A DNA stretch of 64,000 nt. It comes from JAEZBP01 sp963832725 (GTDB taxonomy: Bacteria > Myxococcota_A > Polyangia > Polyangiales > Sandaracinaceae). The first letter of the stretch is position 1. Every line of letters starts with the position of its first letter. The stretch lies in contig CAWHVG010000007.1 in the NCBI GenBank assembly GCA_963832725.1, positions 310,001 through 374,000 of the forward strand. Reading direction: 5' to 3'. The notes under the pieces are model-generated. The model made no database searches. It was not told the origin of the DNA and saw nothing but the letters and a program-made list of their open reading frames with translations. Shown here in pieces: positions 18,951 through 27,105 of the stretch. The position numbers and the translations under genes were made by a program.

Positions 18951-19163
18951 ATGGATCCTTCGGAAGCCACGCTCGAGGCCCGCTGCGCGAGCTGCGGCAC
19001 GCACATCACCACCTCCGGGGACCGGGTGTTCCCTTTCGGCGACGCCAACGTGCTCTGCTACGGCTGCGCCGTCGCCCGCGGAGGCGTCCACGACGAGGAC
19101 GTGGACACGTGGACGACGCCGCCCGATCTCACCGACATGCTCGCCATCGAGCGCGACCCCTGA
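18951..19163 (+). CDS. Small zinc-ribbon-like protein (70 residues)
   Basis: A 70-residue protein with two CxxC pairs, CASCG and CYGCA, about 26 residues apart, which should bind one zinc ion. Between them is HITTSGDRVFPFGDANVL and after them an acidic tail (DEDVDTWTTPPDLTDML). It starts divergently from the cysteine-rich lipoprotein gene at 18832 and ends 5 bp before a palindromic element. The four evenly placed cysteines and non-random acidic tail support it as real, but no ribosome site is clear and the role is unknown. Confidence 0.6.
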   Translation: MDPSEATLEARCASCGTHITTSGDRVFPFGDANVLCYGCAVARGGVHDEDVDTWTTPPDLTDMLAIERDP

Positions 19164-19168
19164 GGCTG

Positions 19169-19291
19169 GCAGTCCGTCGAAGAACCTCGCGCCGCTGCGG
19201 AGCGGGAGGGCCTGTTCGGTCCTCGTTCGTCGGATTGGGCATTCCAGCCGCCGCGCTCCGCAGCCCGCCGCTCGGCACTTCAACGGCTCGC
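19169..19291. mobile_element. Degenerate type-A palindromic MITE-like element
   Basis: Ends GCAGTCCGTCGAAGAACCTCGC and (inverted) CTTCAACGGCTCGC match the type-A copies at 47.3 and 63.7 kb. At 123 bp it is shorter by an internal loss. Flanks are TG/CA rather than TA. It lies 5 bp after the stop of the zinc-ribbon gene. Confidence 0.65.
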
Positions 19292-19309
19292 CAGGACGAT
19301 TCGCTTCGA

Positions 19310-19765
19310 TTACGCGCCCGAGCCGTCCGACCCGCCGACCAGGAAGTGCGCTTCGGCGCTGGCGATCGGGCGCGTCCGATCGTCCTGCCATGCCACCGCG
19401 TGGACGTTGACGACCCGTCGACCCGGCTTGGTGATCGTCGCAGCCGCGAACGTGTTCATCGCTCGGCCGGAGCGCAGGTAGTCCACCGTGAGGTTGATCG
19501 TCTTGGGCAAGCGCTCGTCCTCCGCCTTCCACATCACGGTGAAGATGGCGGCCGACTCCAGCAGCGCGCCGAGCGTGCCGCCGTGCAACGCCGGGATGCT
19601 CGAGTCGCCAATCAAACGCTCGGCGTAGCGCATGCGCGTGATCAGCTCGCCCTCGACCACCTCCATCGAGAGGCCGAGGAAGGCTGCGTACGGGATGCGG
19701 GCGAGCAGAGGCGAAGGGTCTCCGGTCTCCCGCGCAGCGCGGATTCGGGCGAGCCAGTCGGTCAC
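19310..19765 (-). CDS. Hotdog-fold (PaaI-type) thioesterase, second of a pair
   Basis: A 151-residue hotdog thioesterase. The HGGTLGALLESAAIFTVMW helix contains the family's HGG and acidic residue, followed by strands TINLTVDYLRSGR and AEAHFLVG. Such enzymes hydrolyse acyl- or aryl-CoA thioesters, usually as dimers or tetramers. Its ATG overlaps the stop of the preceding thioesterase by 4 bp (ATGA), so the two are translationally coupled and may form a hetero-oligomer. Substrate unknown. Confidence 0.85.
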   Translation of the reverse strand: MTDWLARIRAARETGDPSPLLARIPYAAFLGLSMEVVEGELITRMRYAERLIGDSSIPALHGGTLGALLESAAIFTVMWKAEDERLPKTINLTVDYLRSGRAMNTFAAATITKPGRRVVNVHAVAWQDDRTRPIASAEAHFLVGGSDGSGA

Positions 19766-20208
19766 GACGCGTCCTTCCGCATGAAGGTCGCGGCCACGGC
19801 GGCAATCGGATCGTCCTCGTCCCCGCAGTGCGCCAGGCCGCGCACGAACGCGATGTGGCGCGTGACCTTGAAGCAGGTCGCGTGCGCCACCACATCGCGC
19901 CCCGCCGCCGCCGGCTTCAGGTAGTCAATCCGCAAATCCAGGGTCGCGATGGGGGCGCCGACGCCGAGCCGAACCATCACCGCCATTCCGCAGGCCGCGT
20001 CCATCAACGTGGTGACCACGCCGCCGTGGAGCAGCCCCTCGTCCGGGTCGCCGACCAGCTCGGGAGCGTAGGGCAGCCGCATCCACACCTCGCCGCTCTC
20101 CTGCCGAAAGTCGACCACCGCGAGCCCGAGCTCACGGTTGTGGGGCACGTAGCGGCGCATGCCCTGGTTCATCCGCTCAATCACTGCCTCTTTGTCGGCC
20201 GATGGCAT
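19762..20208 (-). CDS. Hotdog-fold (PaaI-type) thioesterase, first of a pair
   Basis: A 148-residue hotdog thioesterase with LLHGGVVTTLMDAACGMAV, containing the conserved HGG and catalytic Asp, then TLDLRIDYLKPA and AHATCFKVTRHIAFVRG. This is a cleaner match to the family than its partner. The gene is first in a two-gene unit. A 159 bp palindromic element ends 15 bp upstream of its start codon and so occupies the place where a promoter or 5' leader would be. Confidence 0.88.
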   Translation of the reverse strand: MPSADKEAVIERMNQGMRRYVPHNRELGLAVVDFRQESGEVWMRLPYAPELVGDPDEGLLHGGVVTTLMDAACGMAVMVRLGVGAPIATLDLRIDYLKPAAAGRDVVAHATCFKVTRHIAFVRGLAHCGDEDDPIAAVAATFMRKDAS

Positions 20209-20223
20209 CGCCCGGGAACGCTA

Positions 20224-20382
20224 GTGCGAGATCCATCCCGGTAGAAGGGGACCTGGCTTGTCCCGACGCTCCAGGGCCGCGTTGCTCCTCCTCGCCGATG
20301 CTGAGCATCGACTCGTCGGAGCGCCTTGCCCTGAAACGCCGGTCCGGCGCCATCTCCCCCTCTACCGGTCGGATCTCCGCAC
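20224..20382. mobile_element. Type-D palindromic MITE-like element, copy 1 (159 bp, TA flanks)
   Basis: Inverted ends GTGCGAGATCC / GGATCTCCGCAC enclose further arms (CCGGTAGAAGGGG / CCCCCTCTACCGG). The apex is GCCGATGC-TGA-GCATCGAC. TA lies on both sides (20222-20223 and 20383-20384). A second copy at 26868-27026 has the same length and differs at only about 5 positions. Confidence 0.85.
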
Positions 20383-20384
20383 TA

Positions 20385-20466
20385 GTACCGGCGCCCGGAA
20401 GTTCGATCCGGGTTTCCTTGCAGCGACTGGCAACCCACCGGCGAGCTGGCGGTCGGGCGCCGGTCC
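20385..20466. mobile_element. Type-E short palindromic element (82 bp, TA flanks)
   Basis: Starts GTACCGGCGCCCGG and ends with its inverse CGGGCGCCGGTCC, with TA at 20383-20384 (shared with the type-D copy) and 20467-20468. A related left end follows the vWA gene at 57159. Confidence 0.7.
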
Positions 20467-21348
20467 TAGCATGTTGGTCGAGGGGGCAGCGCCCCCTCTC
20501 ATGACTGATCACATCTCCCCGCCGAGTAGCCGCTGGACGAGCAGGACGCGTTCGAGTTCTTGGAATCCGCGCGCGAGGGTCAGCCAGCCCGGTGGGCCGT
20601 TGTGCTTGAAGTGTCCGCCCATGCGGGCGATCGCGAAGCTGATGTCCCTGGCGTTTGGGTGCGACGGCAAGGACATGGACCAGGGGTTCTTGGTGGCGGC
20701 AAGGGCAATGAGGATGGCCAGCTGTTCGTCGGTGACGACAGCGGCGGCAGGGGTGTGCGGCGCATCGCGGGCGATCGTGCGGAGCAGGAGCATCTGCCAG
20801 GCAAGCGCCATGCAGACGGCCAGCGCGTTCTGCAGGGCGTGCAGGTGTTGAAACTGCAGCTGCTCGTAGTGGCAGCCGGTCTTGATCGCCTTGAAGAACT
20901 CCTCGATCAGCCACCGCGCCCGGTACGCATCGACCACGCGCAGAACGTCTTGCTCGGTGGCGATGGGCTCGGTGGTCAACAGCTGCCACTCAATCGGCTC
21001 TACGCCTGCGGGCGGAATCCGCTTCGCGGACCTGCACGAGGTTGAGCGTCAGCTCCGGCCGATCCGACCGACAGACCTTAGGGCGTCGGATGGTGGCGGT
21101 GGTCGCGCGGACCTCGAGTCGGGTCTCCCGTCCCTGACGTGCGTTCGTGCGACGCCGACGGCCGCCGCGGGTGACGACGGTTTCGAATGACACACGACGT
21201 GTCGCCAGGATCGGCGAGCTTTCCGAGAGCAGATCGTTCAGGTACTTGCCCTGCTGCTGTTCGTCGGCCGCCAGCCTGCGGTTGTGGGTCTGCCGAATGA
21301 CGAAGCGCTGACCTCGCTCCACGAGCTGAGCCAACCACGGATATTTGT

Positions 21349-22728
21349 GGCTCTCCTGCCCTTTTCGTGGGTCAGGGTCGGGTCGGGAGCGGGGGACAAA
21401 GACCGCCGAGCCGCAGCATGGCGAGGGCGATCAGAGGCTTGTGCGAGTGGAAGCCGAAGGCGAGGCGGGTGATGAGGCGGAGCTTGGTGTTGGCGGCCTC
21501 GAGCCGGGCGTTCGAGAGGCCGTGTTCGAGCACGGCGTGGATCGCCGGGAGGTGTGCGCGGATCGAGCGGGCGAGCTTGACGAATGCGGGCAGTCGAGAG
21601 CGAGACGCCCAGGCCAGCCAGTCGGCGAGAGTGAGCTTGGCGAGTTCGGGGTCCGGGTCCTGAAACACGCTGCGCAGCTCCTCCTTCAGCAGGTACGCGC
21701 GGAAGAGCGGTTTGTTGTCGCGCTCGATGGCCGCGAGCGTCGCCTTCTGCTTGTCGTTCAGGTCGCCGGGGTTCTTCCAGAGCGCCCATCGCTCTCCCTT
21801 CAGGGCCTTCGCGCGCTTCTTCTGCCCGCTCTTTCGGAGCTTGTTCCAGACCTCGCGGCGAACGGTGTCGAGGGCCTTCGTCGCCCACTGCACGATGTGG
21901 AACGGGTCGAGGCAGAGGGTCGCGTTCGGGCAGCGCCTCTTCACGACATTGTGGAAGGCCGCCGCCGCGTCGGCGCTCACGAGCTTGATGCGGGCGCACC
22001 GTTCGGGACCGAGCAGGTCGAAGAACTTGTCGAGCGTCGCCTCGTCCTTGCCCGGGCTCGCGAAGAGCAGCCGGCCCGTGTCGTGGTCGACGACGATGGT
22101 CAGGTAGCGGTGACCCTTGCGGTAGGAGATTTCGTCGATTCCGATGCGGGTCACGTTCTTCAGGGGGTTGCGGAGCTTGCTCATGCTCTGTGCGACGCGC
22201 TCGAGGATCCGGCCGACCGTGCGCCAGGCCACCCTCAGCAGGCTCGCGAGCGTCGACTTGTCGGTGCGCACCGCGAGCCACGCGACCTGGTCCTCGAACG
22301 CCGTCGTGAACCGCGAGCCCGGCCGCGCCCAGGGCACCGCCTGCACCACCACCCCGTGCTCACGGCAATGGACCCGCGGCGCCTCGGCGACGATGTACGC
22401 CGGGCACAGACCGACGTCGGGCCCCCTCCATCGTCGCGGCCCGGAACCCCGATCGTAGCGCGGGCAGCGACGCCGGCAGTGCGGGCACCGAGCCATCTCC
22501 TTCTTTCGCGGACGCACCCGGATGACGAGCGCCTGAAGTCCCGGCACCCCCTCCCACCTCACGTCCTCCACCACCGCCCGCTCGACTCCGAGCGCACGAA
22601 CCAGCATCCTCGCGTTGCGCACTTCTCGCTCCCTCTTGGCTCGGTCTCGACAACCCAACCTTGAGGCCCGCGAGAGGTGCGCGCTGCTTTCAGGCCCCCA
22701 ACCGACCCACGACTACGTCAGGAGAGCC
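21349..22728. mobile_element. ISL3 family insertion sequence (1380 bp)
   Basis: Inverted ends GGCTCTCCTG-N6-TCGTGGGTC lie exactly at 21349 and 22728. They are flanked by ATATTTGT (21341-21348) and TTATTTGT (22729-22736), an 8 bp target duplication with one mismatch. It interrupts the IS4-like transposase gene. Confidence 0.93.
21372..22658 (-). CDS. ISL3 family transposase
   Basis: A 428-residue ISL3 transposase. N-terminal zinc ribbon CPHCRRRCPRYD with a following VHCREH; helix-turn-helix region; DDE core with IGIDEISYRKGHRYLTIVVD, VSADAAAAFHNVV and the downstream SNARLEAANTKLRLITRLAF carrying the Glu. Length and motif order are normal and the frame is intact, so this copy may still be active. 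It fills most of the 1380 bp element. The start may be the first ATG or the one 17 residues downstream. Confidence 0.93.
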   Translation of the reverse strand: MGCRDRAKREREVRNARMLVRALGVERAVVEDVRWEGVPGLQALVIRVRPRKKEMARCPHCRRRCPRYDRGSGPRRWRGPDVGLCPAYIVAEAPRVHCREHGVVVQAVPWARPGSRFTTAFEDQVAWLAVRTDKSTLASLLRVAWRTVGRILERVAQSMSKLRNPLKNVTRIGIDEISYRKGHRYLTIVVDHDTGRLLFASPGKDEATLDKFFDLLGPERCARIKLVSADAAAAFHNVVKRRCPNATLCLDPFHIVQWATKALDTVRREVWNKLRKSGQKKRAKALKGERWALWKNPGDLNDKQKATLAAIERDNKPLFRAYLLKEELRSVFQDPDPELAKLTLADWLAWASRSRLPAFVKLARSIRAHLPAIHAVLEHGLSNARLEAANTKLRLITRLAFGFHSHKPLIALAMLRLGGLCPPLPTRP

Positions 22729-23495
22729 TTATTTGTCGCCCTCGCGGTCGGCGACGTGCACGACGGACACCTCCGCCGCGGCTCCGGAGCGCTCGATCTC
22801 CTCGGCGACGCGTTCCCAACGCAGCGCCTCGTTGTCCTCGGCGAAGTGGCGTTCGCGTTCCAACTGCTTTTTCGTGAGCTTCTTACGCTTCGGCGCGGGC
22901 TCAACCGGTCGAACGACGAACTCGCTTCCTCCCACGCCCAGGGGCACTGGCGTACCGCCGGGCTCGTCGCTCTGGACCAAGCAAGCGAGGAGACCCACGT
23001 GCGCGTAGAAGCCCTGCCCGTCGTTCATGAGCGCCCCAAGACCCTGCCGCGGCGTCGTGCCACCAAACCGCAGCTCTGTGGTGTCCTCCACCGAGAGCAC
23101 CCACCCCGCGCTGCTCGATGCAGCCGCCCGCCGCCAGCTTTCGCTGACGTGGGGAGCTACGAGCGACGGGAACTCGACCCGCGGGTTGTTGAAGAACCGA
23201 TACGCGGCCTCGATCTCCGCGCTGCCGGTCATGACCCGTGGCAGAGTCATCTCGGGCGAACGTGCCCAGGACTCGGCAATCCGTCCTGCACGTTCGTTGC
23301 GCCGAGCGTCTCCAAGGTCCACCGCGGCGAACTCGGAGCTGACCGGCCTGAAGGCAAACGGAAGCTCGAACCGCACCTCTTGTGAGCTCATGAGGAGCTT
23401 AGATCAGAGCCGATCCCCGACTTCAAGCCCGCTCTCCGAGATGTGATAACTCTTGAGCGCCCCCTCCCCCGCAAGCGGGGCCCCCACCCCACGCC

Positions 23496-23527
23496 GTACG
23501 ACGGACCGAACTTCTGGTCCGTCGTAC
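23496..23527. other. Perfect 12 bp hairpin between the IS4-like and IS630 elements
   Basis: GTACGACGGACC / GGTCCGTCGTAC with an 8-base loop GAACTTCT. It lies just left of the IS630 end. It could be a terminator or a remnant of another palindromic element. Confidence 0.55.
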
Positions 23528-23530
23528 TCA

Positions 23531-24715
23531 GTCCCCCGGATCCCTGATTTCGATCAGAAGTCACGGGGGGTTGTGGGCGGTGAGGGTGCGCTGCGCGAAG
23601 CGGGCGATCTTCGCGAGGATGTCGTCGGCGGTGGCGGTCCAGCGAAACGGCTTGGGGTCGTCGTTGTGGACGGCGGTGAACTCCTCGATCGCCCTCTTGA
23701 GAGCGGCGACGCTCGTGTGAGAGCCACGGCGGAGCTGCCGCTGCGTGAGTAGGCCGAACCAGCGCTCGACCTGGTTGAGCCACGAGGCATGCGTGGGCGT
23801 GAAGTGCAGGTGGAACCGCGGGCGCTTGGCAAGCCAACGATGCACGGCCGGCGTCTTGTGCGTGGCGTAGTTGTCGAGGATCACGTGGACCTCGAGGTCC
23901 TTCGGCACGTTCGCCTCGATCTCGCGGAGGAACTTGAGGAACTCGGTGGCGCGGTGGCGCGCGTAGCACTTTCCGATGACGTAGCCGGTCGCCACGTCGA
24001 GAGCCGCGAACAGCGTCGTCGTGCCGTGCCGGTCGTAGTCGTGCGTTCGGCGCTCGACTTCACCGATCCGCATCGGGAGCACGGGCTGGGTGCGGTTCAG
24101 CGCTTGGATCTGCGACTTCTCGTCGACGCAGAGAACCAGCGCGTTGTCGGGCGGGTTCATGTAGAGCCCAACGATGTCGCGCACTTTCTCGATCAGCATC
24201 GGATCGCGCGAGATGGTGAACGTCTCGCTCCGATGCGGCTTGAGTCCGAACGCTCGCCAGACGCGACCGACCGTGGTGTGGCTCATGCCCAAGTGCTTCG
24301 CCATCTGGCGCGTGCTCCAGTGCGTCGCTCCCTTCGGCGTGGTCTCGAGCGTCTCGACCACGACCTTCTCGATGGCCTCGTCGGTGATCTTCCGCGGAGC
24401 GCCGGGCCGCGGTTCGTCGACCAGCCCGTCGATCCCCTCCTTCAGGTAGCGCTTGCGCCACTTACCGACGGTATGGCCCGACGTGCGCAGCTTGGCTGCG
24501 ACGTCGACATCGCTCAGCCCCGACGCACTGGCCAGGATGATCCGCGCGCGAAACGCCAGCCGACGCGCACTACGGGCGCGGGCCGTGTAGCGCTCGAGCG
24601 CGGCGCGGTCGTCGTCGCTCAACTCGATGCGTGTCGTGGGTCGTCCGGTACGTGCCATTCCCACCGTAGATCACGGCGCGGAGACTTTTGCAAGATATTT
24701 GGGCGACAGGGGACT
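23531..24715. mobile_element. IS630 family insertion sequence
   Basis: Ends GTCCCCCGGATCCCTGATTT (left) and, inverted, GTCCCCTGTCGCCCAAATAT (right), with TA at 24716-24717 and CA at 23529-23530. IS630 elements insert at TA. The left end closely resembles the ends of the type-B palindromic element at 47343. Confidence 0.75.
23561..24664 (-). CDS. IS630 family transposase
   Basis: A 367-residue transposase. N-terminal helix-turn-helix (SGLSDVDVAAKLRTSGHTVG), then DDE core: VLCVDEKSQIQALNRTQP (first Asp), VHVILDNYATHKTPAVHRWL (second Asp) and HFTPTHASWLNQVERWFGLL (Glu in NQVE). The frame is complete with normal length, so this copy could act on itself and on short elements with similar ends. 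Start MGMARTGRPTTRIELSDDD; the codon 6 bp further in is an alternative. Confidence 0.95.
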   Translation of the reverse strand: MGMARTGRPTTRIELSDDDRAALERYTARARSARRLAFRARIILASASGLSDVDVAAKLRTSGHTVGKWRKRYLKEGIDGLVDEPRPGAPRKITDEAIEKVVVETLETTPKGATHWSTRQMAKHLGMSHTTVGRVWRAFGLKPHRSETFTISRDPMLIEKVRDIVGLYMNPPDNALVLCVDEKSQIQALNRTQPVLPMRIGEVERRTHDYDRHGTTTLFAALDVATGYVIGKCYARHRATEFLKFLREIEANVPKDLEVHVILDNYATHKTPAVHRWLAKRPRFHLHFTPTHASWLNQVERWFGLLTQRQLRRGSHTSVAALKRAIEEFTAVHNDDPKPFRWTATADDILAKIARFAQRTLTAHNPP

Positions 24716-24717
24716 AG

Positions 24718-24790
24718 GTGGCTGGTGAAGGACCTCGCTACTCGGCTTTCGGGGGCGGGCCCGTCCGCCCGTCCCTCTTCGTCGGCGGGC
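24718..24790. mobile_element. Half of a decayed type-A palindromic element
   Basis: Immediately right of the IS630 TA, ggtgaaggacctcgctactc and the following ggctttcggg match the left half of the type-A copies at 47.3 and 63.7 kb. The right half is not recognisable beyond the ctcttcgtcgg core. Confidence 0.55.
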
Positions 24791-24931
24791 GTCCCCCACC
24801 GGATCGGCGTTTCCCGTTGGCCTGCCGGCGAGCGCCGTTCTAAGGGAAGGGCTCCTCGATGGCTTCACGAAGGCGACCGCGCCGCTCCCGTCCGAACGGA
24901 TGGGCTGCGCCGAGACATCGCGAGGGATCGC

Positions 24932-25969
24932 GTGCGCGCTGAGCCTCTGCCGGTTCGCCCGCCGTCGGCGCCTGGATGGGCCGTCGCGACCTTCGACCGG
25001 GAGGGCATCACGCGGGCGTGGTGCCGAGGAGCCGCCGATCTGCGCGACGGTCGAACCGTGACCGTACAGACGCCTTTCCGGTGGTTCTCGGTGACCAAGA
25101 TCATCACCGCGACGGCGGTGATGGCTCTGGTGGATCGCGGCGCGCTCGATCTCGACGATCCGGTGCGCCGTCACCTGCCGTGGTTCCGTCCCGAGCCGGC
25201 GGATCCGCCGGTGCGAGTGCATCACCTGCTCTCCCACAGCGGCGGTTTGGCCAATCCACTCGCGCTCCGCTGGGTGCACCCGCCCGGCCACGGGCGCCGC
25301 GAGCCCGAGCGGTTGACGCGCGCCGCGTTCGAGCGGCACAGCCGCCTCCGCACGATGCCCGGTGCGGCCATTCACTATACGAATTGGGGCTACCTGCTCC
25401 TCGGCGAGATCGTGCGGCGGATCAGCGGCACCACCTTCGCCGAGCAGATCCGGCGCTCCGTCCTCGTGCCGGCGGGGATCGCCACCGCCGGATTCGAGCC
25501 GCGCGGCGCGGTCGGACACGAACGAACGCGGTCGCTGCGCACGCTGGTGATGGCGGCGCTCTTCGCCCCCCGGACGCCGCGCCTGGTGGCTTACGTCCGA
25601 GATGGTTGGGTGGGGCTGACGGAGTTCGAGCTCGAGGGCCAGGCGTACGGTGGGCTGGTCGGCTCGCTCGAGGAGCTGGTGCGCGTCGGCCGGCTGCACC
25701 TCGGCGACGGCGCGATCGACGGGGTCCGCGTGCTCTCTCCCGAGCTGGCCCGGCGGATGCGCGAGCCCGAGGGCGAAGGCCCGCTGGCCGAGATGGGCCT
25801 CGGGCTCTGGCGGCTCGGTGACGGCTGGTTCGGTCACGCGGGCGAGGCCGGAGGCTTCCAGGCCGACCTGCGCTTCTCGCCCTCGCTCGGCCGTGGGGTC
25901 GCCGTGCTCGCGAACGCTGGCGCGGCCGACGTCGAGGCGGTCGCCGCCGCGCTGGTGCGCGAGGTCTGA
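24932..25969 (+). CDS. Beta-lactamase-type serine hydrolase
   Basis: A 345-residue class C beta-lactamase/D-aminopeptidase-type hydrolase. The active-site motifs are present: SVTK (53-56), YTN (149-151) and HAG near residue 310. Gene context gives no substrate; family members are esterases, peptidases or penicillin-binding-like enzymes. No signal peptide is seen, so it is probably cytoplasmic. The GTG at 24932 with gaggg upstream was chosen; the ATG at 24859 is in another frame, and longer in-frame starts run into the type-A element and IS630. The gene begins ~150 bp after that mobile-element cluster. Confidence 0.8.
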   Translation: MRAEPLPVRPPSAPGWAVATFDREGITRAWCRGAADLRDGRTVTVQTPFRWFSVTKIITATAVMALVDRGALDLDDPVRRHLPWFRPEPADPPVRVHHLLSHSGGLANPLALRWVHPPGHGRREPERLTRAAFERHSRLRTMPGAAIHYTNWGYLLLGEIVRRISGTTFAEQIRRSVLVPAGIATAGFEPRGAVGHERTRSLRTLVMAALFAPRTPRLVAYVRDGWVGLTEFELEGQAYGGLVGSLEELVRVGRLHLGDGAIDGVRVLSPELARRMREPEGEGPLAEMGLGLWRLGDGWFGHAGEAGGFQADLRFSPSLGRGVAVLANAGAADVEAVAAALVREV

Positions 25970-26127
25970 CCCCGGGGGCCTCGAGACCGAGCGGTCACGC
26001 CGACGAGGGGTAGCCGAGAGGGCGCGCAGCAGGCGCGACGACGGGCTCGCCGAGAGGTTTCCCGTGCGTGCAGCAGGGACCGCGACGACGGGCTCGCCGA
26101 GAGGGTTCCAGCGCCGACTCCGCTCGT

Positions 26128-26842
26128 TCAGCCGAGCGCGATTCCGAGCTCGATCAATGCCGCCTCGGCGGCTCGAGGCCAGCCGCGGTTCGCCAGCGGG
26201 CTCGCCGGGCTCGGGTGGAGGATGCGGCCGATTCTGCGGGCCGTCGTTCCCGAGGACCATGCGGAGGCGATCCTCGGCGAACTTGCCGACACCGACCGCC
26301 AACTTCGGAGCGAGCGCCTCGATGCTGTCCTTCAGCGCCCGGTCGCAGGCGGCGAAGAGTCGCTCTCGCTCTTCGGCCGGGAGCTTCTCCGGCACCCGGT
26401 TCCGGCTGCTCTCCTCCATGAAGACCAGCGGGCAGTAGTTCAGCACGAAGAAGCGCTCGAAGAAGCGGTCGGCGGTGCCGAACCAATCCCGCGCCCAGCC
26501 CCAGAGGCGCGTCCCGCTCACCTCCGAGCGGGTCGACGCGAACCCGAGGATCGGCCGCTTCGGGTGCTCCTTGGGCGGCTTGCCGACATCGCCTTCGATC
26601 TTCAGCCAGTCCCGGACCATCGCCGGATCGCCGAAGGGCACGCCCGTCTGCGCCATGCCGAAGGGGCCGGGGTTCATCCCGACGAGGACGACCTCTTTGG
26701 GCGCGCGGCCGTAGCGCTCCAGGTACGCCTCGTGGGGCGCGCGCGCATAGGTGAGCGGGTCGTAGACGTAGGCGACGGGCGGTGCGAATGAGAGCGCGTC
26801 GACGTCGGCGGCCAGCCGCCTGCTGATCTCGATGAGGCGCAT
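26128..26842 (-). CDS. SMUG-type uracil-DNA glycosylase, one frameshift near 26232
   Basis: A single-strand-selective uracil-DNA glycosylase-like enzyme (~237 residues) of base excision repair. The water-activating motif GMNPGPFGMAQTGVPFGD is intact. The C-terminal DNA-intercalating motif HPSPASPLANRGW lies in the next frame. Reading GATC instead of GAATC near 26232 joins GNDGPQ to IGRILHPSPASP and gives a normal C-terminus ending IELGIALG. So one extra base separates the halves and a sequence error is likely. The gene starts 25 bp left of a type-D palindromic element. Confidence 0.82.
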
Positions 26843-26867
26843 GTCGCGCGAGGCTACCCGTCACCTA

Positions 26868-27026
26868 GTGCGAGATCCATCCCGGTAGAAGGGGACCTGG
26901 CTTGTCCCGACGCTCCAGGGCGGCGTTGCTCCTCCTCGCCGATGCAAAGCATCGACTCGTCCGAGCGCCTTGCCCTGAAACGCCGGTCCGGCGCCATCTC
27001 CCCCTCTACCGGTCGGATCTCCGCAG
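26868..27026. mobile_element. Type-D palindromic MITE-like element, copy 2 (159 bp, TA flanks)
   Basis: Same ends and length as the copy at 20224-20382, with ~5 differences (loop GATGC-AAA-GCATC instead of GATGC-TGA-GCATC). TA lies at 26866-26867 and 27027-27028. It sits 25 bp upstream of the glycosylase start codon, in the same orientation to that gene as copy 1 is to the thioesterase gene. Confidence 0.88.
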
Positions 27027-27105
27027 TAAAGCGATGACCAGGGACCCTTCCGTCGCCTGTCGGGCGGCGTGGGCCCGCTGCGCGGCCACCGCTCCGGGTC
27101 AGCGC

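Larger units (their letters stand above)
20509..23391 (-). pseudogene. IS4/IS50-like transposase, interrupted and frameshifted
   Basis: The N-terminal part (23391-22729) carries DLGDARRNERAGRIAESWAR, SVEDTTEL and VHVADREGDK. The middle (21340-20990) continues YPWLAQLVERGQRFVIRQ and the C-terminal part (20979-20509) holds YRARWLIEEFFKAIKTGC, the YREK-like signature. Removing the ISL3 element plus one target copy joins DREGDK directly to YPWLAQLVERG in frame, so the gene was whole before that insertion. A second break near 21014 is one extra base: GGAATCC instead of GGATCC restores READPPAGVEPIEW. Total length would be ~497 residues. Inactive as it stands because of the insertion. Confidence 0.88.
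20498..23457. mobile_element. IS4/IS50-like insertion sequence, split by an ISL3 element
   Basis: Terminal inverted repeats of ~20 bp: left CTCATGACTGATCACATCTC, right (inverted) CTCAAGAGTTATCACATCTC, 16 of 20 matching. The flanks carry an 8-9 bp direct repeat (G)CGCCCCCT at 20489-20497 and 23457-23465. Without the inner ISL3 element and its target duplication the element is ~1.57 kb. Repeat length and IS50-like ends fit IS4 family biology. Confidence 0.88.

Noticed and set aside
20396..20415. tRNA T-arm-like sequence (gttcgatccggg)
   Set aside because: No acceptor, D or anticodon arms can be built around it; it belongs to the type-E palindrome.
24859..24931. ATG at 24859 as start of the serine hydrolase
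   Set aside because: It is in a different frame and reaches a stop within about 30 codons; the GTG at 24932 is in frame.
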